Shown here one piece after another: positions 44,315 to 56,715 of a stretch of DNA of 64,000 nucleotides; within the stretch, counting starts at the first letter, position 1, and each line of letters begins with the position of its first letter. This DNA comes from Pseudoneurospora amorphoporcata (Eukaryota; Ascomycota; Sordariomycetes; Sordariales; Sordariaceae). A program made the translations under genes and the position numbers. Below the pieces are notes generated by a model. It had not been told where the DNA came from. It made no database searches and saw nothing but the letters and a program-made list of their open reading frames with translations. Location of the stretch: contig MU859083.1 of NCBI GenBank assembly GCA_033297205.1, positions 1 to 64,000 of the forward strand, written 5' to 3'.

Positions 44315-45994
44315 ACGCCCCCAACCAAACATCTATCTACCTCCAACCGAACCACATCACATCTTTGTTACGAACGACAACAACAACCACAACAACAACA
44401 ACAACCACCACCACGAACCACGCCATCTTTGCATGTACGGGATGTTGGGAAGCTACGCCTTGATGGATACCTCGAGTTATAAAATGTCGCCTGGGGGGAG
44501 AGGAATGTAGAAGTCCGGGGTTAATGCAGTGATGAAGAGGGAAAGAAGCAAAAGGATACGAAGAAAAGAGGATATGAAAGAAAAAGAAATTGTGTTTCTT
44601 GAAAGAGTCTGGCATTAGTACACTACACACCAAATGCTTTAGAGGGCGTTTTTGTTCTTTTTCTATTGCGAAAATGAGTGATTAAGGGAATAATGTCGAG
44701 CTGCTCTAGTCAGGTGTCAATGAATATCATGATGGCATCTAATGTTCATCTGTTTGTTTAAGAGACACTAAGGTATATGGTTCTCGAAAAGATGTCATCA
44801 TAGCCTTGAATCTCTGGTTGTCTTTCACTAACATGGAAGCAACCTAACCCTTTTGTATTGTCTGGCCAGGGAATTATCGGTACTTGGGCTTTCAACTTTG
44901 TCTTGGAGTTAACGTCAGAAAGTTAACTTATAACAACCGACATCACACAGCTTGATGTTTCTCGAACCTCTCCTTCAACCATGATGTTTTTCCTCCGATA
45001 AAAGTTAGATGTTCACCAAGCACCAAGCTTCCCCACATTGTTCGTTCCCTTCGTTCAATGTTACCCACCTGCGTGACGTCCCCGCAGGGCAGGGCGGGCA
45101 CCATTCAGCGGTGGGGGCTAGGGGCCAGATGCGGGGTCTCCCGCCACTTCTTGGTCCGATAGTCGCGCCCTGTAGGATGGAAACTTTTGGCGGGGCAAAC
45201 AATGACCTGGAATTGAATGGTTCCTGGAAACCCCTAGTCATTGAACGCCCTGTGCGATGACGGCGTGGAATTTCTGGACTCTTCGAAGCCGAGGAGGAGG
45301 CCTGGGAGATGATGCTTAACTCGGGCAACAAACGGGGTGACACAGGAGGGCGATGTCGCTTGGTGTTTTCATTAATATCTTTTTCTAAACCGATTTATAG
45401 ATTTCAATTGAGATGAATAATTTGGTCAGCTACGTGTTTTCGGTCCTTTTTTTAGAGAGTTGCCATTGCGATTTGTTACGATGCATAGTGTACATCCATA
45501 CCGCTGACAGCCGGAGACCAGGGTCTTGGGAATCGTATGTGTCATACATCTATAGCCTGTCTTTTTTTCTTCCTTTTTCTTGTTCTTTTCTGGATCCGGT
45601 GATCACCTAGCTCTGCTCTTCCACTTCCACTTCCACTTCCTTGGACTTTCTCTGCGACTTGGAAAACAAACTTTCTTTTTGACAATTTAATTGGTATCTC
45701 AACCAATTCTCAACTTCATCTCCACGAAACTTTCAGCAGCCGACTACCGAGCCTATCGACCGTCGACTCTTCAGCTCGGCTTGGCTTGCGTATCCTTTCT
45801 TTACCAACGATCGAGATCACTTTGCGCCGCACATTCTACGCCACAGAATATCTACCGAATATAACTGATTCGAACGAAGGGGTTCTCTATAACGACTCCA
45901 GAGTCCGATATTTTCTCTACATCGCCCAAAAGCCGAATCGCATACAAGAGCCGTACCTACCTACTTACCTACCTACCTACCTACCAAAGTCACA
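44315..45994. other. intergenic, no gene recognised
   Basis: A CAA/ACC-rich repeat near 44380-44415 is in the PCNA 3' flank. The right end (45600-45994) is C/T-rich and ends in a CCTA-type microsatellite (about 45955-45985) in the leader of the pyridoxal kinase gene. Confidence 0.5.
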
Positions 45995-47687
45995 ATGAGC
46001 GACGGAGAGCCTCCAGTTCCTGATACCCGCGTATTGGCGGTTGCTAGTCATGTAAGTTCTCCCCTTCGTCCCTCTATCGAATCCGGTTGTGTCAATTGCT
46101 GACTGGGAGTGTTTAGGTTGTCTCTGGGTGAGTTATCCCTCCTCCCCCGATTACGGTTGCGCCGAACCTTGCAAAGATCACCAGGCCAGACGAATAGACT
46201 TGGAAGACCGGACGGGCAAGATCAGACGAGCCAAGAGAAGAACAAGACAAGAACGGACGACAGGACATCAAAGCTAACCGCTCCCACCACCCTCCAGATA
46301 CGTAGGCAACAAAATTGCCGTCTTCTCCATGCAGTCCCTCGGCTGCGACGTCGCCGCCCTCAACACGGTGCAATTCAGCAACCACACGGGCTACCGACAA
46401 TTCACCGGAACACGCGTATCCGCCTCGGAAATCACCGACCTGTACCGGGGACTCAAACAATCCTATCTCGATGATTTCGACATGATGTTATCCGGTTACG
46501 TCCCCGGTGCTCCAGCGCTGGAAGCAGTGGGGGAGATTGCGAAGGAACTCAAAGAGAAGGCTCAGGCCCGCGGGAAAGCGGGATCCTTCTTTTGGGTGCT
46601 GGATCCGGTCATGGGCGATAATGGATGCTTGTATGTGGCTCAGGATGTGGTGCCGGTTTATAAGGGGTTGGTGAGGTATGCGGATCTGATTTTGCCGAAT
46701 CAATTTGAGGCTGAGTGAGTACCTTCTCTTTTCCTTCTTTCTTCTTGTTGGTTGGGGTCGAGCTAACAAAGCGACAGATTGTTGTCCGAAGTCGAAATAG
46801 TAGACATGCCCTCCCTAACCCGCGCCATCTCCGTCCTCCACGAGCGGTACGCCATTCCGCATATCATCATTACTTCCGTCTCCCTCCCCGACGTCACCAC
46901 CTTCCCATCAACCGTTACTACCTCGGCGCCCGACTCCGTACCCGGCTCTTCGGCGCCCACACCACCACCACCACCACAGGAAGACGGCGGTCAATCGCAA
47001 CCACCCCGCACCAAAATTTTGAGTGTAGTAGGCTCAACAATGACCTCCACCCGCCAACCGCGCGCCTTCCAGATTTCGTTTCCCGCAATCAACTGCTATT
47101 TTTCGGGGACAGGCGATATGTTTTCCGCCTTGATGCTGGTGCGCATGCGGGAGGCGGTGTATAACACGCCTGGCGACCTGACGGAAAGGGAGAGCTGGTT
47201 GTCAGATGATTCAGTGGATGCGCTAGACTTGCCACTCGCTAAAGCGGCGGAGAAGGTGCTGGGGAGTATGCATGAGGTTTTGACGAAGACGGCGGAGGGG
47301 ATGAAGGGGAGGGTGGAGAGGGTGAGGGGGTTTGTTGAGGAGGAGGAGGAGTTGCAACGGCGGAGGCAGGGGCAACTGCAGCAAACAGACGGGTTTGCCA
47401 ATGGAAATGGTAACGGGGAGGTTAACGGGGATGGGCACGTTGATAAGAGGGCGAGGCTGGATTCAGAAACCAACGGCAATGGGATACTAAACGCAGAAAA
47501 GACGGAAGAAGAAAGGATAAAAGAGGAGGAACAGCAGAAAGAAGAAGCGGAGGCCGCCAGGAAGAGGTTACATTTGATGAAGAGCAAGGCGGCGGAGTTG
47601 AGGCTGGTGAGGCATCTGGATAGTTTGAGGCATCCCAAGGTGGAGTTTAGGGCTAGGAGGATAGAGTGTCCTCAGTCCTTCTATTGA
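45995..47687 (+). CDS. pyridoxal kinase
   Basis: Exons 45995-46051, 46117-46127 (only 11 bases), 46298-46714 and 46778-47687; introns 46052-46116, 46128-46297 and 46715-46777. The 464-residue frame starts MSDGEPPVPDTRVLAVASHV. Family features: VSGYVGNKIAVFSMQSLG (substrate-binding start), the FSNHTGY segment, WVLDPVMGDNGCLYV, ILPNQFEAELL and the anion-hole motif FSGTGDMFSAL. It phosphorylates pyridoxal, pyridoxine and pyridoxamine in the cytosol to supply pyridoxal phosphate. It is longer than bacterial enzymes because of a Pro-rich insertion after LPDVTTFPSTV and a highly charged C-terminal part (Glu/Lys/Asn-rich), both common in filamentous fungi. The micro-exon of 11 bases is needed to make VVSGY. 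Confidence 0.93.
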
Positions 47688-48162
47688 CTCGGTGGAGAGG
47701 CTATCTACACCAACACAAGGAAGCAAAAAAAGGAAGGGAAGTTGGTTGAGAGAGTCGGATAGACGTGCGTGGGTCGTCTATTACTTTGTTGGAGCACGGC
47801 ACTGTTCTAGAAAGTAGATTTTGGCATAGCATGGCGACTTGGAAGACTTGGGTCTGTTGGCCGGTGGAAAATATTTATCACATCATAACTTCATATATCA
47901 GGAGAAGTTCTGGGACAAGAGAACTTTTAGAATTGCCCATTTGATCTTTCACATATAGCTCCATCGCCTCCTTTTGAATCCGTTGCTTTTTTTTGGTTCC
48001 TCTTTTTATCACCAGGGCCCTGTCCCAAACTTGACGAACATCAATCTTGGGCGGCGGCATGTATGCATTTCCATTCAGCTTTCATTCCTAAACAAACCGA
48101 CGCCTTCTATACCTATACCCATTCATTCAATCCCTATTGTATTCCCTTTCCCAAGTTTTTCC

Positions 48163-48697
48163 TCAGTTCTTCACCTCCCCAACACCGGTACTCCCAAACC
48201 CGCCCGCGCCTCTCACGCTCTCCTCCAGCTCCTGGACCTCGACCACCTCGGGTGTATAAATCCTTTCGAGCACCAGCTGCGCCACGCGATCGCCCTCCTT
48301 GACTTGGAAATCGACATCCGAGTGGTTGAACAGCAGGACCTTGACCTGGCCGCGGTAGTCGGCGTCGATGACGCCGGCGCCGACGTCGATGTAGTTCTTG
48401 GCTGCTAGGCCGGAGCGGGGGGCTATGCGGCCGTCTGTTTTTTTTTACATTAACATTCCAACTTGTAAGTTTTCCTTTTCCCTTCTTTTTGATGAGAACA
48501 AGAACAAGACAATCAATCAATCGAGCGCTAGCGAGGACACCCCCGGAGGGGCCTCCACGGAGTGGCCACCGGAGGTTAGGTTTAAACCCCAGCCTCAATC
48601 AATCAATCACCATCAAGGCAACCACGCTAGCAAAGTAAAACGAAAGAATAGAGGAGGGACGGGAGGTAGGAAGGCAGGTAGGAAGGCAGGTAAGGGG

Positions 48698-48729
<32 letters not shown>

Positions 48730-49185
48730 CGTACAAGTCCCCTCTGGAACAGCCATGCTGATGTCCGTATCTACCAATGCCTTTCCCCTCGCGGGGATGG
48801 TAGTCTCCTTGGATGCGTAGATGTCGTAGCCGGCAGCGAAGGCGGAGCCGCGGGTGGGCAGACGGGCTTTGTCGGAGAGTTTCTTGATAAGGAGGGGAGG
48901 AGCTTGGTCGAGCTTGGTGATGACGGCCGGGACGGCGGCGGTATCGTTGGAGGTGGTCATGGTTGCGCGGTTGGTGGTTAAAGTGGTGGGAGTTTGAGAG
49001 GAGGAATCGGTCTTGATGCGCTTGGCGGGAGGGGAGGTAGGTTCGGTGGTGCTGGTTGTCATTTGTTTGGTTTGGAATTTGGTGATTTGGTGGTGGATGA
49101 TTGGAGTTGTTGTGGGAGCAATTGAGAGGGAAGAAAGACGAGGAGAGTGATGGGAAAGAAGACGAAGACGGCAGGCAACAAACAT
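48163..49185 (-). CDS. dut1: dUTP diphosphatase, with likely mitochondrial and nuclear forms
   Basis: Exons 49185-48735 and 48434-48163; intron 48435-48734 (GTACGT to AACAG) is 300 bp and contains a 28-A run. All five dUTPase motifs are present: AAGYDIYAS, PRSGLA, GVIDADYRGQV, RVAQLVLE and RGAGGFGSTG. It hydrolyses dUTP to dUMP and diphosphate, keeping uracil out of DNA and supplying dTMP synthesis; the enzyme is a trimer. From ATG 49062 the protein is 199 residues and has a basic PPAKRIK motif suited to the nucleus. From ATG 49185 it gains 41 residues rich in Arg, Ser and Leu without acids (MFVACRLRLLSHHSPRLSSL), which looks like a mitochondrial presequence. A further in-frame ATG at 49254 is less convincing. 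Which start is used cannot be told here. Confidence 0.92.
48702..48729. repeat. A28 homopolymer in the dUTPase intron
   Basis: A run of 28 A on the plus strand, so a T run in the transcript, within the dUTPase intron and close to its donor site. Confidence 0.95.
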
Positions 49186-49538
49186 TGATTTGCTGCGCGA
49201 GGGAGGGAGGAAAGGAAACAATGGACGGGAAGCGGTTTCAATGGTGGGGAGCACCTAGGCGCAAAAGCAAACGAAAGCAAAAGCTCAAACGGACTGGAGC
49301 TTGTATGCGGCGCGTTGGAGTGACGCGTCAGACGCGTTAATTGATTTGATTTCGGGGGTTGGCCAGTGCGTTGCCTGCCGGGAGATGGCCGAGGTGCCGC
49401 TGGAGAGGGAAGCCCAAGAATCTGCCCTCCAAGATTCGTCTCAAGCAGAAGTTCCACGAGGGATAGACCTCGTCTTGCTCGTTAACCCTGATCATACCTC
49501 TAGGTAGCCTGAATGATGTCCCAATGACCGTGGCTGCC

Positions 49539-50784
49539 CTAATCGTCCAACTCCCTCCCAAAATCCACCAACCTCAACCGCGTAGCATCCCTCGGGTGAA
49601 AAACAGCCACCTTGCTCCTGACCAAAAACCTCGCCGCCGCCGTCTCCCTCTCAATCTTGACATACGCCGCCGAGCTGTCACCTCCAGCATCCATACTCTT
49701 ATTCAGCAGTTTCTCAATCAAACTCCTCATCTCCGCTCCGGCCGCACTCGCTTCATCCCGTTCCCTCTTTCTCTTGCCGTTGCCGTTGCCGTTGCCGTTG
49801 TCTCTGTTACCCTCTCTCCCATCCTGCTGCTGCTGCTGGTGGTGGTCTTTTTGGACCCGGGCACCAGTTCCCCAAATCTCATCAATCCTCGTCTGCCTTT
49901 TGTCCCCCTCTCCGTTCCGCTCTTCGTCGTCATCATCCGCCTTCTTGTTGCCCGCTCTCGACTTCCTCAGCTTCCCCCTAGCATTAAACCCCTTTTTCAA
50001 ATCCGCCCCATCCAAATCCATCATCTCCCCCACCACCGGCCCACCCATCTCCTCCGCCGCCAGCAGCGGGCCCAGATACTCCTCAATAAACCAGTTCAGC
50101 TCCCTAACCAGCTTTTTGGTCTCCTCATCATACCTTTTTTTGTCGTCTTCCATCTTCTCCAACTCTTGCTTAGCCACCTCTTCGGGACTCATCTCCTTCC
50201 TAGCTTCCATCCCTTTTCTCAGCAACTCCACGCGGGCTTGCAAGGCGGAGTGGAGCTCGTTTTGCTCGCGGACTTCGGTTTTCAGGTCTTCCAGCTGTCG
50301 CTTTTGCTGGTCGAGAAGGGATGAGGAGGAGGAGAGGTGGGAGTTGGTTTGGGCGATGGTTTGAGAGGTCTTGCGAAGGGCGAGTAAAGCCGGGAGAACG
50401 GAGTCGGGGAAAGGGAGGAGGGGGGTTGGGTCGGATTCGGAGAGGGAGGTGTAGGCGCGGGTTAGGAGGTGGAGGGAAGAGAGGGGGGTTAGGGGAGGTG
50501 GTGTTGTTCCGTTTTGGGCCATGTTGAGTTTTAGCTGTGACGTTTTGTTAGTGGGTGTGGTTGAGTGTCTGGATGTTTGACTTGGTGAAAAAAGGGGGTT
50601 TGTTGACGTGGAGACTCACCTCGTTCAAAGTCGCTTCGGCTTCTGCCGTCATTCGCTTGAGTTCGCGAATTGTTCGCTCTAGGTTCGCTTCATGCACGGG
50701 GTCCTTGACGCGACCACCGCTTCGGCTGCCATTGCTTGTGCTCGTGCCTGTGGCTGTAGTGGACCCCTCAATGATGCCTTCCAT
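49539..50784 (-). CDS. coiled-coil protein, possible kinetochore (CCAN-type) subunit
   Basis: Exons 50784-50620 and 50534-49539; intron 50535-50619 (GTGAGT, CTAAC, CACAG) gives 386 residues. The first exon, MEGIIEGSTT to LKRMTAEAEATLNE, joins in frame to LKLNMAQNG. Using the Met in MAQNG alone would drop a helical N-terminus, so the upstream start is preferred. A coiled coil spans about LLDQQKRQLEDLKTEVREQN and ALQARVELLRKG. Next come LNWFIEEYLGPLLAAEEMGG and a basic, Asn/Gly-rich linker with KRKRERDE, a likely nuclear signal. It ends VFHPRDATRLRLVDFGRELD. The layout resembles small fungal inner-kinetochore proteins of the Sim4/CENP-K group. That is a weak recollection rather than a motif match; a general nuclear coiled-coil protein is the safe reading. 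Confidence 0.6.
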
Positions 50785-52681
50785 GGTGTTGCTGTTGGTT
50801 GTTGTTGTTGACGTGGCCGACTTTCCGGGGCTGGCTCAGGGGGTGGCAACTGAGTGAGGATAGGGGCACACGGTATCACAGCGTGAAGTGAAAATGAAAA
50901 GTGTTGCACTTGCAAGCAGGTATCGGTTTATTGGTGTACGACGTCCGGAACGAGAATTGAGCATGTGTGTGTGTGTGTTTCCACCCGGATATGTCCAGCA
51001 GCCGGGATGATGAAGCTCAAAACACACGAACGGCTTCCTGTTCGTATACGAATCCCGATTAAAAGTACTTGACCAACCACGATGCTCTCACCAACTCCTG
51101 AGTGATTGGATCCTTTCTGCCTGCGCCTGCGCCTAGTAAATTCGCCCGTTTGTTTTCGTCGCCGGCGTTCTCGAGACGATAACCTGACTGACTGGGATGA
51201 AACCAATACGACAACGATACTAACAACGTGATGGTGGTCACTTGTTGTTTCTCTCGTCGGATGTGTCGCGATGGTGCTACTGTTGCGCCGTAACGCCGTG
51301 TTACTGTATTACAGCAGCAATGGTGTTATGGTGTTGCAGGCAACAGGCATTGATGCGTGAGCTTGAGCGTGCTAAAATCGGATCGCAGGTTCTCTCGGGC
51401 GTTGTTGACCCACTGTTTGAGATAAGGTAACCTCACAGCTGCCCGTCCAGGGGATGCACCTATAGCTCCAACTTCTCCAAGGCCTGGCCGGCAGGGCGGC
51501 TTTGCAGGTGCCAGCTCGTTTGCAGCCAACTGTTGGATCCCCAAGCTGCCACCTGCGTGCTGTTCCCGGCAGTCCCGTCAGACCTGCAACGGTCCGTCAC
51601 CTGAGGCTTAGTGTTGTTGAGTTGGCCAGTGGTCCGTGTCCCATGGTCAGGTCGCGTTGAGGCTACGGCCGGTGCTGATCCTGCTTCGAGGTTTCATCAC
51701 CCATCTCCTTCCTCTCCACAATTCCAAACCTCTTTCGAGACTTCCACTTTCTCCCCCCAACAACAGCCACTCACCACCTGGCAACCCTTTTCTATCCTCG
51801 ACCGACCGCACCCCTCGTCGTCGTCTTCTCCGAGTCCTCTCACTTCTTCTTCCGTCATCCTTTTTGACTTGAGCCCATCCCATCATTTTGCACGCTTTGT
51901 TGGTCTTCTCCTTTGCCACGACCACACACGAAGCAATCACGACGTCGTCGAAAAGAAGACGCCGACCGCCCTCCTCCCATCCATCTACCCCATCACAGGT
52001 CTCGGTCCCTTCCTCAACCACCACCACCCGGATCGAAACCTTTAGCTTGAATCCCGGTCAAGTCCACGATCTGCTATCGGTAGCTGCAGCCGGATCTCGG
52101 ATACCCTGGACTAGCAGATAGTCTCCAGTGCTTGACAAGCGAAAGAAGGTTTGAGATACCAGAAGTGCTTCTCTCTCTTCCGTTACCAAACAAACAAAAA
52201 CGCAAATCACCACATCCACCACTCTTCTACCACACTCACCTTCTTCTTCCTTGCTCAACCTCCGTCTACTACCTACTACTACTCTTTGCGTTCGCCCTTG
52301 CCGCATATCACCACTCACCAGCACACCACCCCGGACAAGGCATCATCATCCAACACTACAAGACAAACAAAAGCAATCCAGCGATAGGCCTCCTTCCTCC
52401 CATACTCTCAACCGAGCACCAGCACCAGCACCGGTCTCCGTCTCCCGTCGATCCTCCCTTTGATCGGCCCCTCCCACGAACAACTACTACTCCAACACCC
52501 TGAGAGCGCAGTCCCGACCCCTTGTCAACCGCACCCTCACTACACCAGCACGTTTTCCTTCGAAAACCCCCAAGGTGTAGATAAAAAAAAAACAAGTTCG
52601 ATAATTCAAGAAGAATATTCAATCTCGCGCGACCACGACTTCATCGAGACGTGACTATTACCTGACTTTTAGCTCGCAACC
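50785..52681. other. intergenic region with long leader of the KH-domain gene
   Basis: No gene recognised. From about 51690 to 52681 the plus strand is strongly C/T- and CA-rich, as in long 5' leaders of fungal regulatory genes; open frames in it are low-complexity. A GT repeat lies near 50964-50979. Confidence 0.5.
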
Positions 52682-54196
52682 ATGTCCGCCTCGCCACAGC
52701 CCACCCAGTCCGCTAAGCGGCCCCTGGAGGAGTCCTCTTCTCCCTCTCGCAGCGACCAGCCCGAGGCCAAGAGGCTCGCTCTCGACAAGGTCGTTAAGGA
52801 CGCCCAAGAGGAGGTCGAGACTCCCGCTCCCCAAGACAGCCACAACGCCGACGAGACTGCCGGCTCCGCTACTCCTACCCCCGCCCCCGAGTCCAACGGT
52901 ACCAAGGCCAAGGGAGACAAGGCCGATGCCCAGAGCGACACAGTTGTCCCTGACGCCCCCGAGGGCAAGTCAACCAAGGAGCACGGTCCCCGCAGCCGCG
53001 CTCAACCCCCCGTCTCTGCGCAGCCTCACGACGAGACTGCCTGGATCCATGTGAGATCCGTTATTTCCAGCCCAGAAGCCGCTACCATCATTGGAAAGGG
53101 CGGCGAGAATGTCTCCAAGATCAGGGAGATGTCCAACGCCAAGTGCACCGTCAGCGACTACCAGAAGGGCGCTGTCGAGCGTATTCTCACCGTCAGTGGT
53201 GTTGTTGATGCGGTCGCAAAGGTACGTTCATCCATCTGTTTCCCTTGCTAGGCCACGGGCTAACAATCCTAGGCATTCGGTCTTATTATCCGTACGCTGA
53301 ACAATGAGCCTCTCGCTGAGCCTTCCAACACCCACTCCAAGACGTATCCTCTGCGTCTTTTGATTCCCCACGTCTTGATCGGCTCCATCATAGGCAAGGG
53401 TGGTGCGCGCATCAAGGAGATTCAGGAGGCTTCCGGAGCTCGTCTCAATGCTTCCGACTCCTGCCTGCCCCTTTCTACTGAGCGTTCATTGGTCGTCATG
53501 GGCGTCGCCGATGCCGTTCACATTGCTACTTACTACGTTGGTAGCACTCTTCTCGAGCAGCTCAACGAGCGCTTCGGTGGTCCCGCCGCCTCGGCCTATG
53601 CTACCCGTAGCGGAGGCCCCGCTGCTTCGGTTCCCGGTGGCCTGCAGGTCGTTCCCTACGTCCCTCAGCCTGCTGGCGGCAGCTTTGGCAACCGCGATTA
53701 CTATCAGCGCAACCGTGGCCCCGACCCCAGGTCCCAGCACGGCATGCCGCCGAGCCAGTACCCTGCGCCATATGGTGCACCTCATCCGGCCCAGCCCAAC
53801 CCTGCCGTCCCGATGCACTACGGTGGCCACGCCGCCGCTGGTTACGGTGCCGCCGCCCCTCACGTTGCGCCCCATGTTGGCCCCCACGCCGGGCCCGGTC
53901 CCCATGCTGCTGGCCCCCATGGCGCCCCCGTTGCCGGCACTGCCCTCACCCAGCAGATTTACATCCCCAACGACATGGTTGGCGCCATCATTGGCAAGGG
54001 TGGACAAAAGATCAACGAGATCAGACAGATCTCGGGAAGTGTGATTAAGATTAATGAGCCGCAGGACAACAGCAACGAGCGCCTCGTCACCATTACCGGT
54101 ACCGAGGAGTGCAACCGCATGGCGCTCTACTTACTCTACCAGCGTCTGGGTGAGCTTCAGAACAACGGCCGTGACTCTCAGCAACCCAATCACTAA
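52682..54196 (+). CDS. three-KH-domain RNA-binding protein (PCBP/Rnc1-like)
   Basis: Exons 52682-53221 and 53273-54196; intron 53222-53272 (GTACGT, CTAAC, CTAG) gives 487 residues. The N-terminal 115 residues are charged and disordered with KRPLEES and EAKRLALDK motifs. KH1 has IIGKGGENVSKIREM (GKGG at 138-141), KH2 has IIGKGGARIKEIQEA (GKGG at 221-224) and KH3 has IIGKGGQKINEIRQI (GKGG at 421-424). All three GXXG loops are intact, so each can bind single-stranded RNA. A Gly/Pro/His/Ala-rich linker separates KH2 and KH3. The order matches PCBP-type proteins, including fission yeast Rnc1 and budding yeast Pbp2/Hek2, which control mRNA stability and localisation. RNA targets cannot be inferred. 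The long leader may carry its own control. Confidence 0.92.
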
Positions 54197-56715
54197 TCAG
54201 ATATTCTCACTTCAACAGAAAGCGAAAAGCACCGGTCATAGTTTCGATCGATACTGATAGCCCCATCCACCTCATAGAATTCACCTCGGAATTCCGGTTT
54301 TAGTTTCAAGTCTCGAGCGTCTTATATCGATTTTATAAAATACCGGGTGCTGGGCACGTGGCGTTAAGCGGATAGTTCGTCGTCTTTAGTTTCGAGACTA
54401 AGTGTATGTATGAACCTGGGAGATACAGCAGCGACTTGAAGCAAAAACGGTAATTTGCAGTTTTCACTCTACCCGCGTTTTGGTCTCACCCATGAACAAT
54501 GGAATCTTCCCAAGAACATGGTTTTGGCCATCGGTCACTAGCATATTCATCTGTCGTTTTTGCACTAGCTTTCATAATGACGCTGTTCCCTTCTTTACCT
54601 GTCTCTTGAACACTCACCCTCGTGTGCTCTGCTCGAAACTTCCTAACCCATAGCTCTCTTTCCTTCTACTCGTCCCATCGTCATGTGTTTGTCATTTCAT
54701 CTCGCCAAGTCACCAGTTGAATCATCGTTAAACATATGCAGCTACCCGCCCGCTTTCCCGACATGTCACAGCCCAGACGTGTGCACAACTCGATAGGTCC
54801 TCGGAACTGCTGACAGGGTTGTCTCTGCTTCTAGGTTTTCATCGAACGATTGCGTTGATTTGCTTCGGCGGCTACTCAGGGGACACGCTCTCGCTTTGCG
54901 CCCATATCCGGACTGTAGGTGAGTCTTTCTTTATGGCATGATTTGCATCCGATGCTCGGGACCACAGATCAAGGGAGTTGGCGTTGGTCTGGCTCTGTGA
55001 GGTGAGGTGAACTGTCTGAGAATATATCACTGCCGAGATTTATGACTGTCAAAGGGCATAGAATTATGAAGGGCACTGTCATGAGGCACTTGATGAATAC
55101 TGATGACCTGTCCCCGATGTATCTCCAAATTTTGGAAGATACGGCTAAGAGCACGTGTAATTCATAACGCATTCACCACCTTTCCAGAATTAAGATTGTG
55201 ACTTTTGAGGAACAGGTGTTCAATGGGACGATGGACGATGAGAAGTGGACTTGACCTTTGAGGATTAAGTTCCATCACGCTCTTACTGTGAAGAACAAAA
55301 TTGGAACTGAACTGCAGTTTCTCATACGCTAGGACACTTCTACGTTATCCTGCACTTCTATTCTGTTGATTGGTGTCACAACGTTCTTAAGCGTTGAGAG
55401 TTCCTAACCCTTGGCTGGGCTGGGAGCGGACGCTAAGCTCCCCTGCAAGAACCTGGATGAGGTAATGATGAAAAACTCCTATCCCAGGAAGTCACAATGA
55501 ATACGTAGGAAAGGAAGGTGGAGTGAGGATGAAAGAAGGAAAGAGAGGAAAGAGAGAAGGAAAGAAAGGAGGAAAGAGGGAAGTAAAAGAGAAGAAGAGG
55601 GAAGGAAATAGAAGGGGAAAGAAGTGGGATTGATGAAGTGAACAAAGCTAAAGCCCTCCGACGTCCAAGACTTCCGATTTCTTCCTCCTGCAACCATCAT
55701 CACCACCACTATTACCAACGACAACAGCGACAACATCAGACTCCTAGGTACGCTTACATCTTCGCTTCAATTCCAAGAACTAACATCATCATTTACATCG
55801 CAGATTCAATTGGCTTCAACGATGGCGACGACTACGACAACAACAGCGATACTGCCTGCGATGCAAGGTGGTGGTGGTGAACTTGGCGGTTTTGGACTTG
55901 GATGCTGCGATTAGGTTATGAGAGAGATAAAGAGGCGAGGAATCATTGCTGCTCGGCAGATAGACAGACCGTGTTGACCTGTCTAGACAAAAGCCGGAGG
56001 AATGAGGCCGATGCGGCACTGGTGTTTCACCACTCAGCAAAGATCGAGTACTTCACGAGGTCATCGACACAACAACCAGGACACTCGGTCTCAGCCGAGG
56101 GCATTCCAACTTTGGGCAATTGAATAAGCACTCATCGCATAGAGATAGCTTTCTTCTGCTAGAAAACAAGCCGCGACACCCGCATTGCGCCTTCGCTCAT
56201 CCATCGTCGGAGAAATCTGCCGGAGATTGCCGGAGGACACTGGGAGGGAGAGAGGCCTAAGACATAGCCGTCACCCTCATTCCTAACCACAACCCACCAC
56301 CAATTTTTTCGCTGGCACGCATAGAAACGCATGCCTTTTCCTACCACAAACCATGTTTATCACAATCTCCCACCACGAGGTATGGGATTCCAGTTGGCGT
56401 GTTGTGGCATAGCAGCGACAAGCAAGCAGTGGCCGGGGAGGATGACATCCGGGCAACAACAACAACATAGCACTGAAGTGACGGCGACAACAACAACAAC
56501 AATAAGAACATGGAGAAACTCAACCTATAAGTATCCCGAGATCTGACCAAACCGAAAGCTAATTCCTTCCTTCCTCACCACACAGCCTTCATCTCCTCCA
56601 CCCGTCTTCTGCATCTCCAGGAGTTGACTCTCTCTTTCGCCTTCAAGCAAAACCATCACACAATCTTTACAGAAGAGCCACATTCATTCAATTTCAAACC
56701 TCACTCACTTTCAAG
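54197..56715. other. intergenic, no gene recognised; purine-rich tract
   Basis: No convincing coding sequence. A purine-rich strand runs about 55505-55630 (G/A with few exceptions). The part nearest 56716 is C/T- and CA-rich and probably the leader of the secreted-protein gene. Confidence 0.5.

Noticed and set aside
49524..50364. Two long plus-strand open frames (about 250-266 codons)
   Set aside because: Antisense to the coiled-coil protein gene, which has matching splice sites and a coherent protein; the plus-strand products are low-complexity Leu/Ser/Pro runs.
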